64,000 bases of DNA from Paenibacillus amylolyticus (GTDB lineage Bacteria > Bacillota > Bacilli > Paenibacillales > Paenibacillaceae), in contig NZ_BCNV01000001.1 of the NCBI RefSeq assembly GCF_001570725.1, positions 1,364,001 through 1,428,000 on the forward strand. The letters are read 5' to 3'. The position numbers and the translations under genes are program-made. How positions within the stretch are numbered: the first letter of the stretch is position 1; the number at the start of each line of letters is the position of its first letter. This document shows positions 50,981 through 59,049 of the stretch, in pieces. A model generated the notes under the pieces. It was given only the letters and a program-made list of their open reading frames with translations, was not told the DNA's origin and did not search any database.

Positions 50981-53203
50981 ATGCTGCATTCATTAAAGGC
51001 CATACAATCATACAAGTCAGGTAACACGCCGGAAGCCCAGCAGCTATGGCTGCAGCTGCTGGCAGCAGCGGAGAAGCCCCGTATTAACCTCGAACGCATT
51101 CATTCCATTGCCGAACTTGAGGGAACAAATCCGGTGCTGGACTACACTGAGCGTACACTTCACGTATTGGAGAAACTTCCGGTTTCTTTTTGGGTGCGAG
51201 AAATTCTGGAGGACGTATTAATCTGGTCAGAGACGGCGAAGGCCGGATCATTAGAGCAGCGGCGGGTATGGCAAAAGCAAGGCGTTAACCTGTTTGTACA
51301 CAATGTGGGGTCCGCTCAGTTATATGATCTGTACACAGGGGCAGGCCACTTGGATAACGACATCGGTAAGAGCAGGGAGACGGTTATAAATCAACCTGGT
51401 TCTCAAAGCCATGCTCTAAGTAAGAATACGAATATAAGCGAGCATACTGCGCCGACTCCACAAACACCAAGGCATGAGATTATTCTTACTCTAATTGCTA
51501 CGCATGGACTTATTGGTCAATACATACGCGGCGAGATTCCATTTGCCGAGAATGCTTCGCTCCACGCCTTGATCGTCAAAGGGTGGCTTACTACAGATGA
51601 ATTGCACACCATACTGATGGCATTAAATGAGTGCATTATTGCAGGTGTTGATCCAGCGTTATGGAATCAGGTTCAGGCGGAGGTACGGCGAATTGTAGGC
51701 TGGATTATCGCTGGACCAGATCATGAGGACTGGAGCGTCAAGGAACGGTTATCCCGCTTAAGAAGCTCGTCTATTCGACAAGGAGAAGCTATGGACGAGG
51801 CTTATGCCAAACTTCAAACGGAAATGGATGTGGAACAGGCGCTGGCTCCGCTGGCTCATCGCACATTATGGTATGTGGAGTCGGCCATGCAGGATTTTTC
51901 GTTGCAAGAGATGGTGAAAGTGTTCCTGTTGACGCTTCGCAGCGAAAGTATGAATCCAACATATATGGAGAGTCAATCCGGTATCGTTCGTCATATCAGC
52001 TTCGAACCATTGATGAATACGATGTATTACGACTACAAAGGCGTCAAGAAACTCAATATTTACAAGAAACGAATGATTGAAAAGTATTTGGAACAGTATT
52101 CATGGGAACAGATTTCTTCCGGGGAGCAGATCGTCTATCCCCATCTAACCCATCGCATTGAACGTCATACGGATCTGCCGGATACATTATTCGTGACCTT
52201 CGAATTTTCTCCAGCGGCGGAGAAATTGATCGCATTCTGTATTGAAGCGGAAAAGTCGCCGTTATATGAGAAGGCTGTGCTGCTTTTATTCGATCTGTTC
52301 GGGTTGCGCCGGGATGCCTATGATCGGTTCCATAACGAAGAGACGTATTTGTCCGATATGAACAGTTCTGGCGATTACAAAAAAGTGCTGTTGGACTATA
52401 TCGTAGGTAAACGGGTACTGGATATTGGTCCAGGTGGAGGGATACTACTGGATCTAATTGAGCAGGAAAAACCGGAAGTGGAACCAATCGGTATCGATAT
52501 CTCAGCCAATGTCATTGAAGCGCTGGAGCGCAAAAAACAGCGCGAGGGACATCGCTGGCAAGTGATGAAGGGCGATGCCCTGCAACTGGAGCAATATGTG
52601 GAGCCAGGCACCGTAGATACGGTTATTTTTTCATCCATTCTGCATGAGTTGTATTCATACATTGAATTGGACGGTCGAAGATTTAATTCCGATACGGTTG
52701 TGGCAGCGCTTAGAAGCTCATTCCGTGTGCTGTCACCTGGAGGAAGAATTCTGATTCGGGATGGTATCATGAGTGAGCCGGAGGCACAGAAGCGCAGGAT
52801 AAGTTTCCTGGAAGCGGATGGGATGCGCTGGCTGGAGCGGTATGCAGAGGATTTTCAAGGACGTGCAATTGAATATGAGCGGGTCTCAGACAACGAGGTC
52901 GTACTGCCGATCAACGATGCGATGGAATTTCTCTATACGTATACGTGGGGCGAAGAGGCATATGTGCATGAGATTCAAGAACAGTTTGGTATTTTTACAC
53001 CAACTGCCTATGAGAACTGTATTCGAGAAGCACTAGGTGAACAAGCCGAGATAATCACTTTCGAACATTTCCTTCAGGAGGGGTACACAGAAGCACTTGG
53101 AGATCGAGTGATCTTTATGAACGAAGATGGTGAACCTGTGCCTTTGCCAGACAGCACTTGTCTGATTGTCATTGAGAAGAAGAAAGGGTTGGCGAAAGGG
53201 TGA
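50981..53203 (+). CDS. Large class I SAM-dependent methyltransferase with uncharacterised N-terminal region
   Basis: 740 residues. The C-terminal part (about 450-740) is a Rossmann methyltransferase with SAM motif VLDIGPGGGILLDLIE (478 onward), the acidic SAM contact PIGIDISANVIEAL, DTVIFSSILHELYSY and a post-motif LSPGGRILIRDG. Residues 1-450 are mostly helical, including a Ser/Asn/Thr-rich linker near 130-160 and a following all-helical segment; I recognise no known domain. The target is unknown. It starts 28 bases after the broken kinase gene, and its stop overlaps the phosphatase start (TGATG), so the two are coupled. Confidence 0.8.
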   Translation: MLHSLKAIQSYKSGNTPEAQQLWLQLLAAAEKPRINLERIHSIAELEGTNPVLDYTERTLHVLEKLPVSFWVREILEDVLIWSETAKAGSLEQRRVWQKQGVNLFVHNVGSAQLYDLYTGAGHLDNDIGKSRETVINQPGSQSHALSKNTNISEHTAPTPQTPRHEIILTLIATHGLIGQYIRGEIPFAENASLHALIVKGWLTTDELHTILMALNECIIAGVDPALWNQVQAEVRRIVGWIIAGPDHEDWSVKERLSRLRSSSIRQGEAMDEAYAKLQTEMDVEQALAPLAHRTLWYVESAMQDFSLQEMVKVFLLTLRSESMNPTYMESQSGIVRHISFEPLMNTMYYDYKGVKKLNIYKKRMIEKYLEQYSWEQISSGEQIVYPHLTHRIERHTDLPDTLFVTFEFSPAAEKLIAFCIEAEKSPLYEKAVLLLFDLFGLRRDAYDRFHNEETYLSDMNSSGDYKKVLLDYIVGKRVLDIGPGGGILLDLIEQEKPEVEPIGIDISANVIEALERKKQREGHRWQVMKGDALQLEQYVEPGTVDTVIFSSILHELYSYIELDGRRFNSDTVVAALRSSFRVLSPGGRILIRDGIMSEPEAQKRRISFLEADGMRWLERYAEDFQGRAIEYERVSDNEVVLPINDAMEFLYTYTWGEEAYVHEIQEQFGIFTPTAYENCIREALGEQAEIITFEHFLQEGYTEALGDRVIFMNEDGEPVPLPDSTCLIVIEKKKGLAKG

Positions 53204-53778
53204 TGAGCGAGACCAGTACGGTTTTGTATTTTGTTAGACATGCGGAGTCTCGATATGTTGAAGGACAGGAGCGCGAGCGTGGACTTACAGAGCAAGGTCA
53301 TCAAGATGCAGGAACGGTTGCCAGTCTGCTCCATGGGGAGCAGATTCAACTGTTCTATTCTAGCCCTTATAGGCGAGCGGTAGATACGATTCAGATTCTG
53401 GCAGATCAGTCAGGTGGAATTGTGGTGACGGAGGAAGATCTGCGTGAACGCCAGTTATCGAGTTCGGATGTGAAGCATGAGAGTTTCCATGAATCCAAGG
53501 AACGATTGTACCGTGATCCTACGTATGCATTTCCTGGTGGGGAGTCTGGTGAACAGGCTCGCTCAAGGGCAGTAGCGGTGATTGATAGAATTCTGGATAA
53601 ACATAGGGGTCAGAAGGTGGTCATCGGAACCCACGGAGATATAATGACGCTTATTTTACAACACTATGATTCTTCTTACGGATATGAATTTTGGGAGAGT
53701 ACTTCGATGCCAGATATCTATAAGTTGGAGTTTAATGGAACGCATAAGTTGGTACAGGTCACTCGATTGTGGGAGTAA
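53203..53778 (+). CDS. Histidine phosphatase (phosphoglycerate mutase-like) family protein
   Basis: 191 residues. The RHG motif FVRHAES has catalytic His13, IGTHGDIM near the end supplies the second catalytic His, and FYSSPYRRAVDTIQIL and RERQ fit the histidine phosphatase branch 1 fold. It removes phosphate from a small molecule or protein; the substrate is unknown. Its ATG overlaps the methyltransferase stop by one base, which suggests a functional pairing. About 60 bases separate it from the exonuclease gene. Confidence 0.88.
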   Translation: MSETSTVLYFVRHAESRYVEGQERERGLTEQGHQDAGTVASLLHGEQIQLFYSSPYRRAVDTIQILADQSGGIVVTEEDLRERQLSSSDVKHESFHESKERLYRDPTYAFPGGESGEQARSRAVAVIDRILDKHRGQKVVIGTHGDIMTLILQHYDSSYGYEFWESTSMPDIYKLEFNGTHKLVQVTRLWE

Positions 53779-53839
53779 CAGAGTTAAATATGAGCAATGC
53801 ATTAACCGTGATGAGAGTAGAGAGGAGTGAGTTGAACGG

Positions 53840-54502
53840 ATGAAAATTACGCTGTTGCCTGATACATACTTTATTGAGAATCTAAGCGTATCTTCATTAC
53901 AGGATAGAATGTACTGCATATTTGATCTCGAAGGTACGGGCATTAATCCTGTGGTGGAGAGTGTGACACAATTTGGTGCGATGCATTACCAAAGGGGTCA
54001 ACCATGTAATACAACATTTTCTTCACTTGCACGCGCGAACAAACCTATACCAGAACCTGTGGCCGAGTTAACAGGCATTTCAAATGAGGATATGTTGGAG
54101 GCTCCTTCGTTCATAGAAGCATTTCAGACATTTCAGGAGTTCATTGGGGATGACGTCCTAGTGACACAAGCCGGATATGAGTATGACCTGCCCATCTTGA
54201 AGCGGCATTGTGATGAATATAGTCTCCCGATGTTGACCAACCCGGTGCTGGATACAAAAGCGATGTTTACCTATATTCATCCTGAGATTACCGAGGTCGT
54301 CTCAACGGATTTTCTGATTCGGTATTATGATCTGAATACAGATGGAATTCACAGGCACAATGCTTTGGCAGATTGTGGTGTGATCGCTGGTATCTTTGAA
54401 AGTATCCTTAGCGAATATGAGGAACTTCAATTGGATCATTTTACAGCCGATCCTAATCGAATGATGAAGCGTTTTGTTATACCTGAGATGTATTTGACAT
54501 GA
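53840..54502 (+). CDS. DEDDh-type 3'-5' exonuclease
   Basis: 220 residues of the RNase T/DnaQ fold. The first acidic motif is FDLEGTGINP (D29 and E31), then AGYEYDLPILKRHC with the second Asp, and HNALADCGV carries the His and last Asp of the DEDDh set. These residues hold two metal ions and remove nucleotides from 3' ends. The N-terminal 24 residues precede the fold and may be a short extra strand. GAGAGGAGTG lies before the start. It probably belongs to the methyltransferase operon, although a 61-base gap intervenes. Confidence 0.85.
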   Translation: MKITLLPDTYFIENLSVSSLQDRMYCIFDLEGTGINPVVESVTQFGAMHYQRGQPCNTTFSSLARANKPIPEPVAELTGISNEDMLEAPSFIEAFQTFQEFIGDDVLVTQAGYEYDLPILKRHCDEYSLPMLTNPVLDTKAMFTYIHPEITEVVSTDFLIRYYDLNTDGIHRHNALADCGVIAGIFESILSEYEELQLDHFTADPNRMMKRFVIPEMYLT

Positions 54503-54524
54503 TGAGGAACTGGAGGTGAGCTCA

Positions 54525-54899
54525 ATGAGCAAAACGGATGTGGAGAAGCTACTGTTGGATCTCAACGAAGGACAGATTCTGACCCAGCAGATATTCAAAG
54601 GATTGGATGTGGAAATTTACCTGGATGAAAGGGATGCCCCTGCATTTGCTGACGAGTGGATGCAATCCTTTGAACGATGGGCTCAAGATACCGTGGTGGC
54701 TGAAGAAGAGGTGTTGCGCGAATGCAGGGAACAGGCGTTCAAACAAACATTAGCTCTCACCGGCGAACCTGAGCTAGCTGGGTATGTCAGTGATGATATG
54801 GGTTTAATTGGCGCTGCACTGTTACAGGATGTGATGCAAGATTCCTTTGTGAATCAGCTATTGGAGAGTTATCGTCAAGGTCGGTTGCCCCTGCGATAA
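54525..54899 (+). CDS. Acidic hypothetical protein (124 aa)
   Basis: 124 residues, strongly acidic, all-helical in character: MSKTDVEKLLLDLNEGQIL... followed by DEWMQSFERWAQDTVVAEEEVLRECREQAFKQTLAL and LLQDVMQDSFVNQLLESYRQGRLPLR. No signal peptide or membrane segment, and no family recognised. GGAGG about 10 bases upstream selects ATG 54525. It follows the exonuclease stop by 22 bases and closes the 48.2-54.9 kb gene run. An exonuclease-adjacent acidic helical protein could be a partner or inhibitor, but that is speculation. Confidence 0.65.
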   Translation: MSKTDVEKLLLDLNEGQILTQQIFKGLDVEIYLDERDAPAFADEWMQSFERWAQDTVVAEEEVLRECREQAFKQTLALTGEPELAGYVSDDMGLIGAALLQDVMQDSFVNQLLESYRQGRLPLR

Positions 54900-55010
54900 G
54901 CGGGGAGCGACCCATATGGTTGTTTTCGTTTGTATAAAAAAATAGCATCAAATGTACATTGTGAGTCGGATGAAGCATGAGTTACAATTCACCTAAGTAA
55001 TAAATGAGAA

Positions 55011-55025
55011 TGATAATCATTATAT
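55011..55025. promoter_or_regulatory. Fur box before iron-binding lipoprotein
   Basis: TGATAATCATTATAT matches the 7-1-7 Fur core TGATAATNATTATCA except at the last two positions, in the setting GAGAATGATAATCATT. It lies about 55 bases before the lipoprotein start. Confidence 0.8.
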
Positions 55026-55077
55026 GCAAAACATTCTCAAGGTTACATCAACAGATCACATAGGGGTGAAGGGTATC

Positions 55078-56076
55078 ATGGTAGGTTTTATTAAAGGTTT
55101 CAAAGGGTGGGCGATTACATTACTGCTCATGGGTCTGGTGATTTCAGGATGTAGTACAAATACCGCAACGAATGCGGAACAGACTCCTGCAACTGAAAGT
55201 GCAGCTTCTGGAGAAAATACTACTGAAACCGAGACAGAGCCTGCGACACGAGTTGTACAGGATGAATTTGGAGATGTAACGATTCCGGTTCAGCCACAGC
55301 GGATTGCTGGAATATATGTAGAAGATTATTTGAAGGCGCTCGATATTACACCTGTAGTGCAGTGGTATCATCCGTTGTGGGGTGTGCAGGAGTATCTAAA
55401 ACTGGACGTTCCGCAATTTGATATAACAGGAAGTATTGAAGCTTTGTTGGAATATGATCCGGATCTCATTATTGTGGATGGTGTAGTCGATGCGGAGAAA
55501 TATGAGATGTATTCCAAGGTAGCACCGACGTATCGTCTACCTGAAGGCATTCTGCAGGATTCCAATCAAGTCTTGACAGCCATTGCCGATGTTGTAGGTA
55601 AACCGGACAAGGGTGAAGAAGTTTCAAAGGCATTTGAGGCGAAAATTGCGGATGCCAAGTCGAAGTTGCAGGAAGCGGTCGGAGACGAGACTGTTGCGGT
55701 TGTCCGACTGAATGTTAACGATGACACGCTGGCGTTGTTCGGCATCAAAAACCGTTACACCGGATTTATCTATTCGGAGTTAGGTCTGACCCCGCATCCA
55801 CTAGTAAGTAAAATGGAAGAATACCAGGAGATCCTTTCAGAAGAAGCAATTCCGCAGCTTGATGCGGATCACCTTATTATTTTCCCTTCTAATGGGGAAT
55901 GGTCATCTCCAGAGAACAAGGAAGCCTTGAAGGTACTCGACAGCAAGTTGTGGCAATCCCTTCCGGCGGTTAAAAACAATCAGGTGTACATTATGGAAAG
56001 ATCACATTGGCAATCAGGTGCGATTACAGCAAATTCCATGAAAATCGATGATCTCTTGGAAAAAATGACTCCATAA
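55078..56076 (+). CDS. Iron-siderophore ABC transporter substrate-binding lipoprotein
   Basis: 332 residues. A signal peptide with lipobox VISGC (C25) and a Thr/Glu-rich linker precede a class III siderophore-binding fold: DEFGDVTIPVQPQRIAGIYVEDYLKALDITPVVQWYHPLWGVQEYLKLD, LLEYDPDLIIVDGVVDAEKYEMYSKVAPTYRL and PAVKNNQVYIMERSHWQ. The start is ATG 55078, preceded by GGTGAAGGG; the frame extends back to 55024 without a ribosome site. The Fur box upstream indicates iron control. The next gene is an AraC regulator with the same type of binding domain, suggesting a local siderophore-sensing pair. No permease genes are nearby. Confidence 0.9.
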   Translation: MVGFIKGFKGWAITLLLMGLVISGCSTNTATNAEQTPATESAASGENTTETETEPATRVVQDEFGDVTIPVQPQRIAGIYVEDYLKALDITPVVQWYHPLWGVQEYLKLDVPQFDITGSIEALLEYDPDLIIVDGVVDAEKYEMYSKVAPTYRLPEGILQDSNQVLTAIADVVGKPDKGEEVSKAFEAKIADAKSKLQEAVGDETVAVVRLNVNDDTLALFGIKNRYTGFIYSELGLTPHPLVSKMEEYQEILSEEAIPQLDADHLIIFPSNGEWSSPENKEALKVLDSKLWQSLPAVKNNQVYIMERSHWQSGAITANSMKIDDLLEKMTP

Positions 56077-56078
56077 GT

Positions 56079-56131
56079 GAATCAATTTCATAATACCTTA
56101 ATCCATTTTTAGTGAGCTATGAAATTGATTC
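56079..56131. repeat. Small palindromic repeat, copy B
   Basis: GAATCAATTTCATA and TATGAAATTGATTC pair perfectly over 14 bases, with a loop that includes ATACCTTAATCC and TTTTTAGTGAGC. It begins 3 bases after the lipoprotein stop. The arms and the TTTTAGTGAG loop match the unit at 22245. No T tract follows; a separate terminator lies just beyond. Confidence 0.65.
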
Positions 56132-56146
56132 GAGGATAATCCCATA

Positions 56147-56185
56147 AGAAAGTTCTTCAGCCAGGGTTGAAGAGCTTTCTTTTTT
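56147..56185 (+). terminator. Rho-independent terminator
   Basis: AGAAAGTTCTTCA / TGAAGAGCTTTCT with GCCAGGGT loop and one mismatch, followed by a T tract. Confidence 0.82.
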
Positions 56186-56203
56186 CGTATACACTGTTTT
56201 AAA

Positions 56204-56218
56204 TGATAATAATTCTCA
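56204..56218. promoter_or_regulatory. Candidate Fur box before AraC-binding-protein fusion
   Basis: TGATAATAATTCTCA matches 12 of 14 specified positions of the 7-1-7 Fur core and ends about 16 bases before the start codon, overlapping the expected leader. Confidence 0.6.
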
Positions 56219-56234
56219 GTTAAGGACGATGAAC

Positions 56235-57899
56235 ATGTTCTCCATGATAATACAACGGATTCCCAAGCCCTGGCTATGCACGCTTCAGCATATGGAATAC
56301 ATAGATCACAATAAATCTCATATCGATAAACGTTTGCTATACAGAATATCGTCCTCCCACTCTCTATTCGTTGTAACGTCTGGGAAAGGTTCAATGGTTT
56401 GCTCAGATCGGGAAGTTCATTTGGAAAAAGGAATGATTATGTTTGTTCCGGCTGGAACATCCATTAAAATAGAAGGTTCTTCTTGGACTGAAAATGAATT
56501 GCAATACTATAAGCTTGATCTGATGGTGGCGGAGTTAAAAGAAGAGACTTCCAGTGCTTTGCATACCAAAGACACTGCGGAGCAGCGGTCACTTCACAAA
56601 TGTACAGATTCTTCGATAGAGATACCTCTTATACAGCTGAATTACAGTCCGTGGAGTTCTTGTCTTGAATCAATGGAACAAATAATGCGTCAACAGGTCA
56701 TTGGCGATTGGCTGGAGCAATGGGACGTGCAGCTTCGTTTCCAGGAGTGGTTCCGTGCCTTGCTCCGCCAGAGTAATCCCGAAACAGAAGTGCCAGATGA
56801 CCGCGCCCGTCTTCAAAGTTCAATTCGGTATATTGGTGACCATTATGATCAAACGATAACCGTTGATGATCTCGCGGCAGATATTGGTCTTACCCGAGCC
56901 AGCTACACTCGGCAATTCAAAAAAATTACGGGCAAGCTCCCGCTTGAATACGTAAATGCGGTTCGGCTGGAACGCTCGAAGCAACTGCTGCAGCTGACGG
57001 ATGATCGCATCCACGAAATTGCACAAAATGTGGGGTTCAGCAGTGAGTATTATTTTGGCCGCCGATTCAAGCAATATGCAGGTATTTCACCGGGGTTATA
57101 TCGCCGTCATCACCGTCAAGAGGTTCGTGTATTTGCTCCGTATCTGGAAGACTTTGTGTTGGCCCTTGGCGTAAAGCCTGTACTGCAATGTTCGCATCAC
57201 TCATGGGGTAGACAGCATTATTTGGGATTGGACGATGTGCCCGAATTCGATGTGAGCCAGCAGGATGCTCAGTTTAATCTGGGCAGTGTACCTGACTTTA
57301 TCATGTTGGACAAAGGATATAAAACATGGAACCTGGACCGCTTTGAGCAGGTAGCACCTACGTTTTACGTAGACCATATAGGTGAGGATTGGCGTTCCAT
57401 TTTGAAATCCACAGCCGATGTGTTGGGGAAGGTGAATCGGGTTCAAGATGTAATAGGTGCGTATGAAGACAAGGCAATGGAAGCCAAAGGACGGTTAGAA
57501 CAATATATGCGTGGTCAGACGGTAGCTTTTTTACGTATATCTGCATCGGATATTACCCTCTATGGGGATCAGCAGGGCTACGTCGGGCCTGTAATTTATC
57601 AGGATCTTGGATTGACTCCGCACTCCCGTGTGCAGCAATGGACAAGACACGAGCGGAGGGTCTTCATTGGATTGGAGCAGTTAAGTCAGCTTAATGCGGA
57701 TCACTTGTTGATTACATTTGACACTGGAAATTCTGCTAAACCTGGAGATGAGCGCGAACTGCTCGAAAGGGATGAATGGAAACGCCTGCCTGCGGTGAAG
57801 AGCGGCAATGTGTATGAAGTGGATTTTATGAGCTGGATGAACTACGGTGTGATCTCTCATGGGAAGAAGATCGAGGATATATTGCGTTTTATGGCTTGA
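56235..57899 (+). CDS. AraC regulator fused to a siderophore-binding domain (Btr-like)
   Basis: 554 residues. Residues 1-130 form a cupin-like region, about 190-285 the AraC double helix-turn-helix (VDDLAADIGLTRASYTRQFKKITGKLPLEYVNAVRL ... HEIAQNVGFSSEYYFGRRFKQYAGISPGLYR), and 293-554 a class III substrate-binding fold (VFAPYLEDFVLALGVKPVLQ ... LLITFDTGN ... LPAVKSGNVYEVDF). There is no signal peptide, so the binding domain acts in the cytoplasm as a sensor of a ferric siderophore, as in Bacillus subtilis Btr, which activates bacillibactin uptake. Start ATG 56235 with AAGGACG upstream. It likely activates the lipoprotein gene preceding it. Confidence 0.88.
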   Translation: MFSMIIQRIPKPWLCTLQHMEYIDHNKSHIDKRLLYRISSSHSLFVVTSGKGSMVCSDREVHLEKGMIMFVPAGTSIKIEGSSWTENELQYYKLDLMVAELKEETSSALHTKDTAEQRSLHKCTDSSIEIPLIQLNYSPWSSCLESMEQIMRQQVIGDWLEQWDVQLRFQEWFRALLRQSNPETEVPDDRARLQSSIRYIGDHYDQTITVDDLAADIGLTRASYTRQFKKITGKLPLEYVNAVRLERSKQLLQLTDDRIHEIAQNVGFSSEYYFGRRFKQYAGISPGLYRRHHRQEVRVFAPYLEDFVLALGVKPVLQCSHHSWGRQHYLGLDDVPEFDVSQQDAQFNLGSVPDFIMLDKGYKTWNLDRFEQVAPTFYVDHIGEDWRSILKSTADVLGKVNRVQDVIGAYEDKAMEAKGRLEQYMRGQTVAFLRISASDITLYGDQQGYVGPVIYQDLGLTPHSRVQQWTRHERRVFIGLEQLSQLNADHLLITFDTGNSAKPGDERELLERDEWKRLPAVKSGNVYEVDFMSWMNYGVISHGKKIEDILRFMA

Positions 57900-58089
57900 G
57901 GTGTGAATTTACTTGAGATGTTTTAATTCAAAAGATCATATTCTTTTCTAAGCTATCAAAATTTTGTGATGTAATTCGCGGGCACGCTAAGAATCTACGG
58001 GTACTGCCTTTTTTGGTTAATCTATAACCTGCTTGATAATAGACCAAATAAAGGGGTTTTAATTAGGTTGTGGAATATAATATAAAAGA

Positions 58090-58103
58090 TAGGTTGCAAC
58101 CTA
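58090..58103. promoter_or_regulatory. Palindromic operator candidate at the ribosome site of the small membrane gene
   Basis: TAGGTTGCAACCTA is a perfect 14-base palindrome that abuts the AAAGGAG ribosome site. A half site TAGGTTG lies at 58064-58070, and TATAAT at 58076-58081 sits between them, so a repressor bound here would cover the promoter. The rest of the gap 57900-58116 shows no gene. Confidence 0.5.
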
Positions 58104-58116
58104 AAGGAGAAGAATA

Positions 58117-58347
58117 ATGATCAAGGATAAAATTCCAATTTGGTTCTGGTGTACCTCGATAGTAGTTGCCATTATGCTGATAATCAACTTGATTCAAGTA
58201 GATTCTCGTATTAGCATGCTTGCAATAGGCATCCTTAATATTGCTAATGCGATTCGGATGTGGAAGAAAGATCGAAATTCAGCAATTATATTTTTGATAA
58301 TAGGTGTTCTTGGTACAATTTTATTTTTCAAGTATCTATTTCAATAA
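58117..58347 (+). CDS. Small membrane protein (76 aa)
   Basis: 76 residues with about three membrane segments: FWCTSIVVAIMLIINLI, ISMLAIGILNIANAI and SAIIFLIIGVLGTILFFKYLF, with an intervening RMWKKDRN loop that is probably cytoplasmic. AAAGGAG is 8 bases before the ATG. No family recognised. It opens an AT-rich patch (57.9-59.85 kb) and lies behind a perfect palindrome. A terminator follows. Confidence 0.7.
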   Translation: MIKDKIPIWFWCTSIVVAIMLIINLIQVDSRISMLAIGILNIANAIRMWKKDRNSAIIFLIIGVLGTILFFKYLFQ

Positions 58348-58358
58348 TTAGGAAGAAT

Positions 58359-58385
58359 GACCGTCATTTATGTGGCGGTCTTTTT
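58359..58385 (+). terminator. Rho-independent terminator
   Basis: GACCG / CGGTC arms with an inner TCA-TTTA-TG portion, followed by TTTTT. Confidence 0.7.
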
Positions 58386-58419
58386 CGTTTATAGAAATTA
58401 AAACAGTGGAGGAATTATA

Positions 58420-58500
58420 ATGAGCGACAAACTACAAAATAACAAACACGCTGGATTAAACATCGGAGAAAATAGAAAATATTATAATAGTTCATTTTAA
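58420..58500 (+). CDS. Very small open frame (26 aa), possible peptide or gene remnant
   Basis: 26 codons, ATG 58420 to TAA 58500. It begins MSDKLQNNKHAGLNIGEN and ends in YYNSSF. GGAGG lies 7 bases upstream, a better ribosome site than most genes here. The peptide is polar, with no signal sequence or membrane segment. It could be the intact N-terminus of a decayed gene or a short regulatory peptide. Confidence 0.35.
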   Translation: MSDKLQNNKHAGLNIGENRKYYNSSF

Positions 58501-58542
58501 TATATAATATAGAAAAAATTGAATTGGAAAAAGGAACTTCCT

Positions 58543-58860
58543 ATGCGGAAAAAAATCTGGGCCTCACTTTTAGTAGTAGCTGTTATTGGGATGATTCTTG
58601 TTACAGCAATACCGACGACTACGGTCGCCGAATCGCATGAAATTTTGGGTGAAGATCTTCCTGAAAGCTTAAGATATGATTCTAACCATCCAGATGTAAT
58701 TTATGTGAAGGATTGCGGGGTCTTCGAGAAAGTGGATTCTAGTTTAATAGATTACGGTGAAGAAGAAGTTGTGGTCGATGATCTACAAAAGGTAACTGAT
58801 AAAACGAATGTAATTGTTGCTTATGATGCAACTTATATCAAAAAAGGTGAATGGGAATAG
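58543..58860 (+). CDS. Secreted hypothetical protein (105 aa)
   Basis: 105 residues with a clear signal peptide (MRKKIWASLLVVAVIGMILVTAIPTTTVA). The mature portion is acidic, with a single cysteine (VKDCGVF) and a Val/Asp-rich stretch. No family recognised. Start ATG 58543 has AAAAAGGAAC upstream; ATG context earlier in the frame (58519) lacks a site. Base composition is AT-rich, like its neighbours. Confidence 0.65.
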   Translation: MRKKIWASLLVVAVIGMILVTAIPTTTVAESHEILGEDLPESLRYDSNHPDVIYVKDCGVFEKVDSSLIDYGEEEVVVDDLQKVTDKTNVIVAYDATYIKKGEWE

Positions 58861-58883
58861 CTAATTCATTAATTCTCAATCCA

Positions 58884-58920
58884 GAGCGCAAGGAGAGGTT
58901 TATTCTTCTTGGGCTTTTTA
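58884..58920 (+). terminator. Weak terminator candidate
   Basis: GCGCAAGGAGA and TTCTTGGGC pair imperfectly, followed by TTTTTA. Confidence 0.4.
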
Positions 58921-59049
58921 ATATCCAATAAAAAAATAAAATTTCAAGTATTTAGCTGAATTTTATAGATGAGCAAGTTTATGTTTAGACAGTTTATTAG
59001 GAATATATTACCTTAGTATCTGTTCATTAGATAAATAGGGGGAAATGAT

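Noticed and set aside
54900..54930. GC hairpin (CCCC...GGGG) at the end of the acidic unknown gene as terminator
   Set aside because: There is no T tract after it; it overlaps the stop codon.
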